Source: an uncultured SAR324 cluster bacterium
Lineage (GTDB): Bacteria; SAR324; NAC60-12
Assembly: GCA_905182865.1 (NCBI GenBank)
Contig: CAJJCY010000001.1
Location: 542,701 to 606,700 of the forward strand
Direction: 5' to 3'
Length of the DNA: 64,000 nucleotides
Shown: positions 35,429-45,474 of the stretch, piece by piece
Layout: each line of letters begins with the position of its first letter
Position numbering within the stretch: position 1 is the stretch's first letter
The notes under the pieces: model-generated
Told to the model about the DNA's origin: nothing
The model's input: the letters and a program-made list of their open reading frames with translations, nothing else
The model's database searches: none
Program-made: the position numbers and the translations under genes

Positions 35429-36445
35429 TTAGAATTCATCTCCACTGAATTTCCATCCAATTGAAACAATTGATGCACTTGAAGCAGTAGCACTTTCATC
35501 TGTTGTCAGCAAGGCCAGTAAATGGTAACTTAGCGTCAATTGTTCCGCAACAGAGACGGTAAAACCTGTTTTGAAATATGCTGGATTACTGAATGGTGTA
35601 ACAGTCATCATACCTAAACCCGCTATTAGCCCAAATGATACTTGGTCACCGCCAAAGTTGAAAAGGTCATATCCAATTGTGCCATCAATTAAAAATCCAG
35701 TGATTGCTTTCTCATATTTATCTGTCAAGTTGGAATTGTCATCACTCAAAAATGAAGCCCCTCCAGTTAAACTCCAGTCATCTGCAATTCTAATCATTTT
35801 TTCCCCACCGAGAACTCTAGCCTGGTGATCAACGGTGATTTGTCCAGATGAATCACTCGTAAATTTTATTGGGACCGTCATCTTGCCGTAGAAAGCATGT
35901 ATGTAGGACCCACTTTTGGGCGGCGTTCCGGTCACAATTTTAGAAAAAACAATTTCTCCATTTTTTGCATCATATGCATTAAGTGAAATCGAGAGTTGTC
36001 CTTTACTGGTAAACAAGGCAATATCAAGGAATCCATTAACATTTAATTCTTTGGCAGTCTCTCGACGAAATTTGTCGTCCGCGATTCCACGACTGATTTT
36101 AAGAAAACTGCCAGAAATGTCGGTTCGAATTTGACTACATGCCTCGCAGATGCTCACCTTCAACTTTATCTGACTTGTGAGTGTTTGTTGTAAACGTGCA
36201 GTAGCAACTTTGCGAAAACTACTTGGCAGTGTATCTCCGTATGAAATATTCGAAATCGCCACGGAACTGATTTTGGATCCCATACTTTGAACTGAGTCAA
36301 CCATTTTCCAAGTGAGTTCTTCTAGCTGAGCAATCTGCTGATCTTTCCAGTATACATAGTCTGTCAATTCTTCTGCCAGTGCTGTGTTCATACTCAAGGA
36401 CAAAATAAACAGAACCAGAATCAATTTATGCTTAAAATATTTCAT
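35429..36445 (-). CDS. Exported FlgO/CsgG-like domain plus outer-membrane beta-barrel protein
   Basis: 338 residues, first gene of the FliF-like operon. Signal peptide MKYFKHKLILVLFILSLSM to ALAEE. Residues 35-190 resemble the FlgO/LpoB/CsgG-type periplasmic fold (VAISNISYGDTLPSSFRKVA, RLQQTLTSQIKLKVSICEAC, AKELNVNGFLDIALFT). Residues 200-338 look like an eight-strand outer-membrane barrel, with Gly/aromatic strands (GLIAGLGMMTVTPF, SIVSIGWKFSGDEF) and a terminal Phe. In Vibrio, FlgO/FlgP/FlgT form outer rings around the flagellar base; a similar envelope-ring role is inferred here. Eight bases before the lipoprotein gene. Confidence 0.55.
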   Translation of the reverse strand: MKYFKHKLILVLFILSLSMNTALAEELTDYVYWKDQQIAQLEELTWKMVDSVQSMGSKISSVAISNISYGDTLPSSFRKVATARLQQTLTSQIKLKVSICEACSQIRTDISGSFLKISRGIADDKFRRETAKELNVNGFLDIALFTSKGQLSISLNAYDAKNGEIVFSKIVTGTPPKSGSYIHAFYGKMTVPIKFTSDSSGQITVDHQARVLGGEKMIRIADDWSLTGGASFLSDDNSNLTDKYEKAITGFLIDGTIGYDLFNFGGDQVSFGLIAGLGMMTVTPFSNPAYFKTGFTVSVAEQLTLSYHLLALLTTDESATASSASIVSIGWKFSGDEF

Positions 36446-36556
36446 TTGAAAATTGTCAAATACTTGGTGTGTTTTTTGCTGATTCTACTTAAGGAGAAAA
36501 CAATTATAGACCTGTGAAACATTCTGCAACCTTCCTGCCAACATTGACTAAGTAAA

Positions 36557-37940
36557 ATGCTAAATCGAATTGTTTCCTCTGAAAAAAATCAAATTGTGAC
36601 TTTGAAAGTCGTTGATGAGTTGAGGCATGTAGATATCAAGCCGGCAATGCATGCACTTGAAAAGGGTATTTTTTCAAGTAATTCGGAGAAGATTAATCTG
36701 GATTTAAACAATCTGCAAGTCATAAGCCATGATACACAGGAACTCCTGGGATTAGTTATCAGGCACGTTCGACTGCAAAATATACCCATTACTATTTCCG
36801 GAAGTTCTCAGATTGATCCAGGAATTCTATTGTCGATTTCCGAAGGCAGACCCCAACTTCTTGAACAGCAGGAACAAGAAAAAGTTCCATTCAGGATAAA
36901 GCCAAAATATTTTTCTCGTTTCTCAAACCCTTTCTTTTCCAAAAGACGCAAAGATTTCACCAATCAGGATCTAATTGTTGAAACCGAGGAAGATCAAAAT
37001 AAAGCGAACAACCAACCGAAATCTGGTCAGAATGAAAAGCAGGAAGAAGCAGAAAATACAGTTCGGGGAGTAGTTAATGAAAATTATTCACGCTGGCTTT
37101 TGTTAGGTTGGTTCCTTTTTTTTAGTTTTACCAGCGTGGCTATCACGTTATTGATTTTACTCTGGCCGGAGTATCAGTCAGGCAAAATTTATGATGTCTT
37201 ATTGTCCGACAATAAATCATTTTTGTTTGTAAAAAGTGAAGTGGCACAAAGTTATTTAATGCAGACAACACCCGAGAGTTCCTTTATCCAGGCGGTAAAA
37301 AAAGAAAATTTAGCTGAAGTTGAAAGATTTATTGATGAAGGTGTTGATTTGGAACTGAAGGATCTCAATGGATATACACCTTTGATGCATGCGGTCAAAC
37401 AGCAAAATACTGAACTGGTAAAGCTGCTGGCAGAATATGGGGCGAATGTTGACACTTCAGATGGACTTGAAGACACTCCACTGGTTTGGGCTTCTTCAAT
37501 GAAAAATGAGGCCATTGTAAAAGTATTATTGGAACATGGTGCTGATCCGGATAAAGGTAATTTTACACCTTTAATGTGGGCTGCATATTATGGTAATTTA
37601 CCGCTGGTAAAAATATTTTTGGAATCAAGGGCAAATCTGAATTCACGCACTAACGAAGGCTGGACAGCACTAATGTGGGCAGCTGAGAGAGGGCAATTTG
37701 CAGGTGATTTGGGAACTGTTAAAACGAGGAGCAAGTGTTAATATGCAGAATAATAATGGTCAAACAGCTCTAATGCTGGCAGCAGGAAGAGGAAAAATAG
37801 GTTCAGTAGGTTTACTGCTCAATAAAGGTGGTGATGCATTTGTAGTAGATTTTAACAAAAAAACGGCTGCTGATTATGCCCGTTTTAAGCAACGAAATGA
37901 AGTTCTTCAAATACTTGAAAAGGAATTTGAATTACGGTGA
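36557..37940 (+). CDS. STAS-like / transmembrane / ankyrin-repeat protein, frameshifted
   Basis: About 460 residues once one extra T at about 37701 (TTT in CAATTTGCAG) is removed. Residues 1-100 look like a STAS domain (IVTLKVVDELRHVDIKPAMH, EKINLDLNNLQVISHDTQELLG). A basic and acidic linker follows, then one membrane helix (about 178-203, LLLGWFLFFSFTSVAITLLI), then five or six ankyrin repeats (DLNGYTPLMHAVKQQNTELV, NEGWTALMWAAERGQ, NNGQTALMLAAGRGK). STAS domains bind partners or nucleotides in stress and motility signalling. Divergent from the FliF-like operon across 111 bases, which must hold both promoters. Confidence 0.65.
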
Positions 37941-37968
37941 TGAGAACTGTTTTTACGTAACTGAAACT

Positions 37969-38601
37969 TTAATTTGCAGGAAGTGTTTGCAAAAGTGTAG
38001 ACAAAACCCTGACAGCTTGCAGATTGTGTCCGCCTCCTGGGATAAGGATGTCAGCGTTTTGCTTGCTGGGTTCAACAAATTTTTCGTGCATAGGACGAAC
38101 GGTAGCAAGATATTGTTTGGTTACTGATTTGACAGAACGTCCTCGCTCGTTGATATCACGATCCAACCTCCTGATGAATCTTAAGTCTGAAGGTACATCA
38201 ACAAAGACTTTTAAATCCATTAATTCGCAGAGTTGAGAATCATGCAGAACCAGGATTCCATCTACAATCAATATCTGGCAGGGGGATATTTTTTTTGTCT
38301 TGGAATTCCGCAAATGCTTTGGGAAATCATAAATAGGAATTTCAACTTTTTCTCCAGAAATCAGTTGTACCAGATGTCTTATTAAAAGTTTAGTTTCCAA
38401 TGAATCCGGATGATCAAAATTAATTATGGTACGCTCTTCAAATGATAATTCAGGCCTGTGCCGATAATATGCATCATGGTTTAGTACTGCTATTTTCTCC
38501 GGACCTATGCGCTCTATAATCTCATTTATAATTGTTGATTTACCTGAACCAGAACCACCGCTGATTCCTATCACGAAAGGTTTTGATCTGGAGTTCTTCA
38601 T
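37969..38601 (-). CDS. udk: Uridine kinase
   Basis: 210 residues, normal length. Phosphorylates uridine and cytidine to UMP/CMP in the pyrimidine salvage pathway. P-loop GISGGSGSGKSTI at the N-terminus, NHDAYYRH, NFDHPDSLETKLL, IPIYDFPKHLR, ILIVDGILVLHD and RRLDRDINERGRS are all characteristic. Cytosolic. It is followed 13 bases upstream by the TauE-type permease on the same strand. Confidence 0.93.
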   Translation of the reverse strand: MKNSRSKPFVIGISGGSGSGKSTIINEIIERIGPEKIAVLNHDAYYRHRPELSFEERTIINFDHPDSLETKLLIRHLVQLISGEKVEIPIYDFPKHLRNSKTKKISPCQILIVDGILVLHDSQLCELMDLKVFVDVPSDLRFIRRLDRDINERGRSVKSVTKQYLATVRPMHEKFVEPSKQNADILIPGGGHNLQAVRVLSTLLQTLPAN

Positions 38602-38614
38602 AGGCTCAAATGCA

Positions 38615-39442
38615 TCAGTAGTATATTTTGTAAAGCATTCGCAAGGACATCAGCAGCAGAAAAATTGCAAACCAGCGTTTGAGTTTGCCTTTATCCAAGC
38701 TGTGAGCCAGTTTTGCCCCTTGTGGTACCATGACCATGGTCATGGGAATTATGCACAAAAATCCTGCTAAACTGAAGTAACCATAGCTTAAAGGAGGAAG
38801 GCTTATACTGTTCCATCCACTGAAGATATATCCAATTACTCCAGGAAGAGCTATCATCAACCCTAAACTTGCAGATGTTCCTACAGCACTTAGCATGGGT
38901 AAGCTGTAAGCAGTCAAATAAGAAGTAAAAAAAACTCCGCCCCCAATACCCATCATTGCTGAAAATAGGCCGATTAATCCAACAACACTCCACACTTTAA
39001 GTTTTGAAGGTAGTTTGGTGCCAAGAACGAACTGCTTCTTTTGAAAAAGGTTTAACGCAATAACCATGGCAATCACTGCAAAAATGGCTTTTAGTACAGA
39101 AGCACTAAGATTTCCCGCCAGTAATGAACCAATTAATGCACCTCCAGCCACAGGTAGTGCTAACTTACGAAACATAACTATGTTTCCGGAACCTCTTTTA
39201 TAGTAAGACCAGGTCGATGAAATTGAAGTTGGAACGATTATCCCCAACGTAGTTCCAACCGCCAGGTGGGTTGTGATTTCAGAAGAATAACCCAACTCAT
39301 CAAATACGTAGAATAAAGCCGGAACTAAAATTATTCCTCCACCTACTCCAAACAGTCCGGCCAGTAGTCCGGCAAATGCACCCGACACCAAAAGTAACCC
39401 CAGCAAAGAAAGCAATTCAGGGTTAAAAAAAGAAGGATACAT
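38615..39442 (-). CDS. Sulfite exporter TauE/SafE (DUF81) family permease
   Basis: 275 residues with eight membrane helices in two similar halves: GLLAGLFGVGGGIILVPALFY near the start and GLFSAMMGIGGGVFFTSYLT in the second half. This is the duplicated G-x-GGG pattern of the TauE/SafE family, which exports sulfite, sulfoacetate or other organosulfur anions. Substrate not readable from sequence. Short spacing to udk suggests co-transcription, probably without a shared pathway. Confidence 0.9.
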   Translation of the reverse strand: MYPSFFNPELLSLLGLLLVSGAFAGLLAGLFGVGGGIILVPALFYVFDELGYSSEITTHLAVGTTLGIIVPTSISSTWSYYKRGSGNIVMFRKLALPVAGGALIGSLLAGNLSASVLKAIFAVIAMVIALNLFQKKQFVLGTKLPSKLKVWSVVGLIGLFSAMMGIGGGVFFTSYLTAYSLPMLSAVGTSASLGLMIALPGVIGYIFSGWNSISLPPLSYGYFSLAGFLCIIPMTMVMVPQGAKLAHSLDKGKLKRWFAIFLLLMSLRMLYKIYY

Positions 39443-39568
39443 GAAGTCTCAGATTATTGTATTCAACCAGAAATTTGCTGATAAATGGAGTATTATTTTA
39501 ATAAGAGCACTCTTATTATCTTTGTGGTGCTCGGTTTATGGGTAATAAAGAAAGCATTTAGAAAAAAA

Positions 39569-42060
39569 TTAAGTTTTAGAGATTTTAATTTTCTTTGTAC
39601 CCTTTAGATTTGGAAAGCAAATTGGCAGAACTTCTGCAAAAGTTTTTACAAAATATGGAGTGATTTTTCCAATGATGCTTCCATCTAAATCCTCAAAATC
39701 TTTTTTATTTTCAGCAGGAAAAATTAATTGAGTTATACCTGCTCGCTTTGCTGCAATAGTTTTTTCTTTGACTCCGCCTATTGGCATGACTAAGCCTGTT
39801 AGCGTCAACTCTCCTGTCATCGCAAGATTCGGAATTATTGCTTCCTGTGCAACCAGTGATTGAAGTGCGCAGGCCATTGTAATTCCTGCTGATGGACCGT
39901 CTTTTGGTGTTGCACCGGCTGGCACATGCAGGTGAACAAAATTTTGTGCAAAGAAATCCTTTATTTTTTTGTCATTACTACCAAGGGAGCGGATGAAAGT
40001 ATAAGCAATTTCCGTTGATTCTACCATCACGTCTCCTAGTTGTCCGGTTTGTTTAAATCCAGGATTTTTGGCTTCAACACTGGAGGCTTCAATGAACAAA
40101 GTGGCACCACCGACGCTGGTATAGGCCAAACCTGTTATTACTCCAATTTTAGGTTTTTTGTAGCGCGATTCTTCTGCAAAGGCCTTTCGTCCTAACATAT
40201 CCGGAAGATCATCTTTGGAAATCTTAACTTGATCAATCTCCTCTTCTACAAATTTTCTTGCAGTTTTTCTCAGTAATTTTTTAAGATTATTTTCTAAACT
40301 TCGTACTCCAGCTTCTCGGGCATAGCCATCAATGATTTCTCGCAATACTGGTTTGGGGAGTGAAAACTGATTTTTTTTGATTCCGTGTATTTTTAATTGT
40401 TTAGGTAACAGATGTTTTCGTGCAATTTCCAGTTTTTCTTCTAGGATGTAACCGGATAGCCGGATGACTTCCATCCTGTCGAGCAGTGCAGGTGGGATTG
40501 TGTCGGTTTGATTTGCAGTACAAATAAAAAGTACTTTTGAAAGATCAAAACGTACATCCAGATAGTGATCCAAAAAGTCTTTGTTTTGTTCAGGATCTAA
40601 AACTTCTAACAATGCAGAAGAGGGTCTCCTCGATAATCATTTCCAATTTTGTCTATTTCATCCAGAAGTATTAGTGGATTTTTAGTGCCTGCTTTTTTCA
40701 TCATCAAATTTGCCTGGAAGTGCACCTATGTATGTGCGACGATGCCCTTTTATTTCTGCTTCATCACGCATTCCACCAACAGAAACTCTTACAAATTCTC
40801 TAAAAACTTTGAAATAGTCTGAGCTAAAAGAGTTTTACCAGTACCAGGAGGTCCAACCAGCAAAACAATTGAGCCTGCCAAATCACCATTGATGATTCCT
40901 ACAGATATCAATTCCAAAATTCTATCTTTGACATCCTTAAGGCCATAGTGATCACGATTGAGAATTCGAGCTGCGCGTTGAATATTAAAGAAATCTTTAC
41001 TGTAGATCCCCCATGGTAAAATTGTCAGCCAGTCCAGATATGTTCGTGTCACGTTATATTCTGGTGAAGCAGGTTCAATTAATTGTAATTTTTCAAGCTC
41101 CTCATCTATACGTTCTTTTGCTTCTTCAGAGAGTTTAAGCTTTTTAATACGTGCTTCAAATTTATCTGTTTCACTTTCAGGACCTTCCTTGGTGATTCCC
41201 AGTTCTTTCTTAATTTCCTTGAGTTGTTCCCGCAGGAAAAATTCTCGCTGCTGCTGAGACATTCGGTCCTCTACCCGCTTAGAAATTTTTACCTGCAGTT
41301 TTGCTACTTCCAGTTCGTGCCTAAGCAAGTACAATGCTTTTTCGATTCGTATTTTTATGCTTTTTGTTTCCAGTATCTCCTGTAATTCTTTTCCGGATGC
41401 AGTTGTCATCGATGCAGCAAAATCAGCAAGTGTCGCCGGATCTTTGAGATTGATTCGTCCCATCAGAAGCCCTAGTTCTTCTTTAAACAAAGGGTTTAGT
41501 TGTACCAGTTCTTTGATGAGATTAATGATGGAAACGGAAAAAGCTTTTAGTTCATCTTCCGACTCTTCTTCACCAGTTTCCGTTATATATTCTACTTTTG
41601 CCCTGATTATAGGATCTTCAGAAGCAATATCAATAATCTCAAAGCGATCCATTACCTGCACAATAATGTGCATCGGGTCGTTACCATGTTTTGCGGCCTG
41701 CACAATTTTTCCTACGGCTCCTACCTTCGATAATTTTTCTATAATACTAGGTTCATTAGTGAGAGAATCATCTTCAGACTCATGGCTGTAAACCAACCCA
41801 ACATAGCGGAGAGGACCCTTTAATTCCTTAAGTAAAACTTTCCCCAATTTTTCTTCAGAAATTATTACTGGAAGCAGCATTTTAGGGAATAAAGGGCGAT
41901 CGTAAAGGGGTACTATTAGCAGGGAATCAGGAAAAACATCTTCGCTAACGACAAGTGATTTGTCTTCAGGAAGTGCTTCTATAATGTTTTCCTGTAGTTC
42001 AATTACTTCCTCTTGACTATCATCTTCGTTTTCAAATTCAGAATCAGGAGATTTAATCAT
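39569..42060 (-). CDS. lon: ATP-dependent protease Lon, with three frameshifts
   Basis: Full Lon architecture in broken frames. N-terminal substrate-binding domain from 42060 ([19 protein letters not shown]), coiled part ([20 protein letters not shown]), AAA module with Walker [14 protein letters not shown], Walker [16 protein letters not shown] and [13 protein letters not shown], then the C-terminal protease domain with [11 protein letters not shown] (catalytic Ser) and the catalytic Lys in the [14 protein letters not shown] segment. Between 40612 and 40800 three separate one-base deletions are needed to read [45 protein letters not shown] in one frame. Removes misfolded and regulatory proteins in the cytosol. 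Confidence 0.92.
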
Positions 42061-42484
42061 AAATCTTTTTTATAGATATTAAATTATATTATATTATTTT
42101 TATTTATTAAAAAATATTGATGCATTCGTATAAAGTCCTTAAACCATATCATTTTGAGTTAAGCGAGCAATCTTGTATAGTTGACCACACCAATATCATT
42201 AAGACAACTCCCTAAGGTCGAAATGAACCAACACCGAAGCAGTCTCTAGATTATTCTTTTTCCATTTCTGAATTGCTGATTTAGGAGATGTGATTTCAAG
42301 CATATTGGTATGACTACTTTACCAACTTTATAAAAAACAGTCAATATCAATCAATAAAAGCAGTTTTTAATTTTTGTTCAACTTATATTATCCAATATCA
42401 GTACTAGATGGTCTAGCCAGAAATTACTTGATTTGAAAATTGTGAAATTAAAATGAATAGAGAGAGGGATTATCTTAAAGACTT
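42061..42484. other. Non-coding stretch between lon and fliQ
   Basis: About 420 AT-rich bases. It presumably carries the lon promoter (minus strand) and the end of the flagellar operon. I see no gene, fliR/flhB remnant or clear terminator. Confidence 0.4.
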
Positions 42485-42757
42485 TTAGCCACCAACAAAT
42501 TTTGGGAGGTTGGAAAAAATACCTGCCATGTAGGTAGTAGCCTGCGTGAGTAACCATGGGAACAAGATAGCCAATACAGCTATCATTGCCCCCATTTTTG
42601 GGATGATTGCTAAGGTTTGTTCCTGTATCTGTGTTACTGCCTGGAAGATAGAAACAAGTAAACCTACTACCAATGCTCCAATCAGCATGGGCGCAGCGAG
42701 AAGAGTTGCCATTCGCATGGCTTCAATCATAATGGAAACAACAAGGGCTTCTGTCAT
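42485..42757 (-). CDS. fliQ: Flagellar export gate protein FliQ
   Basis: 90 residues with two membrane helices, the standard FliQ size. Typical sequence: ALVVSIMIEAMRMATLLAAP and LLVSIFQAVTQIQEQTLAII, then KMGAMIAVLAILFPWL. It joins FliP and FliR in the export gate of the flagellar type III secretion system. It follows fliP on the same strand; the usual next gene, fliR, is not downstream. Confidence 0.95.
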   Translation of the reverse strand: MTEALVVSIMIEAMRMATLLAAPMLIGALVVGLLVSIFQAVTQIQEQTLAIIPKMGAMIAVLAILFPWLLTQATTYMAGIFSNLPKFVGG

Positions 42758-42825
42758 AAAATCTCACTTAGTTGTTTAAAAATTAAATGTCCACAAAACT
42801 TTTGACGATGGGACTAATGGTAATT

Positions 42826-43599
42826 TTAGTGCCAGCCGTCTACAAGTACAAATAGCAAAATCTTAAAGGGTAAGGATACAATCACCGGCGGCATCATCAT
42901 CATACCCATTGCCATCAGGATTGAAGCAATAACCATGTCGATGACTAAAAATGGTAAGAATAATAAAAAACCAATTTGAAATGCTACTTTTAGTTCACTA
43001 ATTACGAACGCAGGTATCATAACCCAAATTGGAATATCTTCGATGTTTTTTGGTCGTTCTATTTTAGCAATTCTAACAAAAAGAGCCAAATCTTTTTCAC
43101 GTGTAAAATTTCCCATGAATCGTTTAATTGGTAAAGTGGCACGATCCATAAATTCTTCCTGTGAAATAGTTTCTTCCAGATACGGTGAAAGGGCAACGTC
43201 GTTTACTTCTTTCCAGACCGGCATCATCACAAACAAAGAAAGAAACAGTGCAAGGCCGATCACGATTTGATTTGATGGAGCCTGCGGAGTTCCAATAGCT
43301 TGTCTTAAAAATGACAACACAATCACAAATCTTGTGAATGAAGTTGTCATGATTAAAATAGCCGGTGCCATAGTTAGAATCGTCAGTAAAAAGACGATCT
43401 GCAATGTAGTTGCTACCTGTTGGGGTGAACTTGCAGTGTCAACGGAAATGTTGATGCCTGGAATTGGCGATTGTGCATAAAGCGGCATTCCTAAACAAAA
43501 AACAGACAGCAACAGTAGGCTGAAAAATGGACACTTTATACTTTTACATAAATAAAAATATTTTCTGAAGCCTGAAACAGAAGTTTCAATTATTTCCAT
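42826..43599 (-). CDS. fliP: Flagellar export gate protein FliP
   Basis: 257 residues with a cleavable-type N-terminal signal and four later membrane helices. Core motifs: LTILTMAPAILIMTTSFTRF, VIVLSFLRQAIGTPQAPSNQ, LALFLSLFVMMPVW and the C-terminal FLLFLPFLVIDMVIASILMA with MGMMMMPPVIVSLPFKILLF. Forms the FliPQR secretion pore. A basic insert in the N-terminus (YLCKSIKCPFFS) precedes the hydrophobic segment, so the true start may be slightly downstream. Part of fliL-N-O-P-Q. Confidence 0.95.
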   Translation of the reverse strand: MEIIETSVSGFRKYFYLCKSIKCPFFSLLLLSVFCLGMPLYAQSPIPGINISVDTASSPQQVATTLQIVFLLTILTMAPAILIMTTSFTRFVIVLSFLRQAIGTPQAPSNQIVIGLALFLSLFVMMPVWKEVNDVALSPYLEETISQEEFMDRATLPIKRFMGNFTREKDLALFVRIAKIERPKNIEDIPIWVMIPAFVISELKVAFQIGFLLFLPFLVIDMVIASILMAMGMMMMPPVIVSLPFKILLFVLVDGWH

Positions 43600-43643
43600 G
43601 TTTTAAGTTAATTGAGTTTAGAATTGAAAATACTGCATGGATT

Positions 43644-43887
43644 CTATTTGATGGGTTTTAAGAATTTTAGACGTTCTGAAAGTGTGCTTGCAAAGTCCTG
43701 CATCACATGATTCCCAGGAGGTATAATTTTAGTTTTTGTCGGAGTTTTTGAAAAATGAGTTCTGGCTGTTGATTTTAATTCGTTATTATAATTGTTTGAC
43801 TCTTCAAGGCTATTGAGGTTTTCAGCATTAGATTTAAGAAAAATGTCTTTTTCTTCATCAGTTCTTTAAGCTTTCCCAATATTTCAT
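43644..43887 (-). CDS. Small uncharacterised protein between fliO and fliP, probably frameshifted
   Basis: ATG at 43887, four bases after the fliO stop, begins MKYWESL. Removing one A from the AAA near 43863 gives an 80-residue frame ending at 43644: RTDEEKDIFLKSNAENLNS, a polar middle rich in Ser/Thr/Lys, and a C-terminal helix NHVMQDFASTLSERLKFLKP. The ending resembles the short conserved tail of FliO proteins, so it may be a separated FliO tail or a small export-linked protein. The alternative is non-coding sequence. Position inside a tight flagellar operon supports a gene. Confidence 0.4.
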
Positions 43888-43891
43888 AGCC

Positions 43892-44863
43892 TTATCCCAT
43901 TTGTACATTCGTTTTAGTTTGCTCAAGGGGTTGCTCCGTATCTATTTCAGAAGATTCACCTGTCTGATCAATATTAAAATCTTTAGCATTTTCATCAGTC
44001 TGAATTGAATGGGAAATTTCCAGATCTGTTTCGTCCTGTAATTCTGCGATCAAATTGATGGATGTAGGTGTTACACCGCAGGCAAACTTTCTTTCATTCA
44101 TTTCGAAAACTATAATTTTCTGCTTTGGTCCAACATGATGGCTTGAAACCTGACGAATGCGAACATTACCCTGCATTGAGGAAAATCGACTACTGAAAAA
44201 ACGTTTATATATAAAAGCTATCAAATAAATGAGAAATAAAACGAATAACAGAGACAAAACCAGTGTCAGCATTGTTGAACCCCAATCATGTTCTGGTGAA
44301 GGAAGAAGACCATCTGCCAGAAATGAGGGTTGTTCATCTGTAGATTCTTTGGAAAAAGTAGAGGGGAAAGACTTGTCGTCTTTTACACGTTTTTCAATTT
44401 CTTTTGTCAGGACGTTTGTACTAGAAAGTGAAGGTGTGGCAGAAAAATTGTTAGGAAAACCAAGGATTATATAGTTTCCGGAGTGGGTGATTTTTGGATG
44501 ATCCAGTAGTGTCCGTGGAGACTGGAGTAAAATTTCCAGATGGACAAAATGTGTATCAGGAAATTCAACAGCACGAACTGCCTTGATTAAAGGATTGTCT
44601 TTTGTAACAGTCAGCAGGGGGAGTGCAGGAGCAGTGTGTGTAGAACTAAATCGCAGGCTCATTGAACCGGATTCAAAATTTATTAGTGGTTCTCCAGAAA
44701 ATTTACCATCGAACTCCAGACGAACCTGTTCTGTATTTTCAAAGGAAACAACCTCAATGTTTTTCAGAGTACGCACTTCTGAAGCTGAAGCAACTAAAAT
44801 CCAATTTGACAAAAGCGCCAGCGTAATTCCTGCTTTTAGCCAAGTTGGCTTTGCTAAACTCAT
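43892..44863 (-). CDS. fliO: FliO with an N-terminal AMIN-like periplasmic domain
   Basis: 323 residues, far longer than typical FliO (about 100-150). After a signal segment, residues 30-150 look like an AMIN-type beta domain (IEVVSFENTEQVRLEFDG, IKAVRAVEFPDTHFVHLEIL, NYIILGFPN). A linker leads to one membrane helix (about 205-230, MLTLVLSLLFVLFLIYLIAF) and the FliO cytoplasmic domain (IRQVSSHHVGPKQKIIVFEM, CGVTPTSINLIAEL). FliO assists assembly of the FliP ring. AMIN domains usually bind peptidoglycan or envelope partners. Downstream of fliN by 11 bases. Confidence 0.85.
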   Translation of the reverse strand: MSLAKPTWLKAGITLALLSNWILVASASEVRTLKNIEVVSFENTEQVRLEFDGKFSGEPLINFESGSMSLRFSSTHTAPALPLLTVTKDNPLIKAVRAVEFPDTHFVHLEILLQSPRTLLDHPKITHSGNYIILGFPNNFSATPSLSSTNVLTKEIEKRVKDDKSFPSTFSKESTDEQPSFLADGLLPSPEHDWGSTMLTLVLSLLFVLFLIYLIAFIYKRFFSSRFSSMQGNVRIRQVSSHHVGPKQKIIVFEMNERKFACGVTPTSINLIAELQDETDLEISHSIQTDENAKDFNIDQTGESSEIDTEQPLEQTKTNVQMG

Positions 44864-44874
44864 GCTTTTTTCCC

Positions 44875-45333
44875 TCAGAGTGCTTCAAAGCGATTGTCCG
44901 GACTTATGATATCCGTGATACGTACAGCAAATTTTTCGTTGACTACAATAACTTCACCACGTGCAACCAGCAAATCGTTGGCACGGATATCCAAAGGTTG
45001 TCCTACAAGACTGTCTAATTCGATTATAGACTCTTCGTCCAGTTCCAACAGGTCACTGATAAGCATTTGAACACGTCCAACTTCTACAACAATGGAAAGC
45101 TGTACATCAAACAGAAAATTAATGTCAATATCACCCGACGATTGAGGAGTCTTTGACGTGCTACCTTCACCATTTTCTTTTCCGGATTTATCTCCATTAT
45201 CCCCTTCTTTTTGAGCACCACTGTCTGCAGATTTTGCTTCAGAAAGGATCTGGTCTCTGTTAGCTTTTAGTTCACTTTCTACATCTGACCAGTCCAAGTC
45301 ATCCAGGTTTTCAAAAGATTCTTCTTCTGCCAT
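44875..45333 (-). CDS. fliN: Flagellar rotor/switch protein FliN
   Basis: 152 residues: an acidic low-complexity N-terminus (residues 1-70), then the SpoA/FliN domain with INFLFDVQLSIVVEVGRVQM, LLELDEESIIELDSLVGQPL, DIRANDLLVARGEVIVVNEK and FAVRITDIISPDNR. FliN forms the lower C-ring and docks FliH in export. FliM, its usual neighbour, is not in this window. Confidence 0.94.
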   Translation of the reverse strand: MAEEESFENLDDLDWSDVESELKANRDQILSEAKSADSGAQKEGDNGDKSGKENGEGSTSKTPQSSGDIDINFLFDVQLSIVVEVGRVQMLISDLLELDEESIIELDSLVGQPLDIRANDLLVARGEVIVVNEKFAVRITDIISPDNRFEAL

Positions 45334-45474
45334 TGATCAATAATTAAAAATACTGGTTTTGATAGGTTTTTACTATTGCTAAAAGTTTAAATGAAATTCT
45401 ACAACCAAAAACATCATTTGATAAAACTTATATCAGATTTCAGGATTATATTACTTTTTGCAATCTTATTTATA

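Noticed and set aside
40612..40800. Programmed frameshifting in lon
   Set aside because: Three independent one-base deletions would be needed with no slippery heptamer pattern; error or mutation is simpler.
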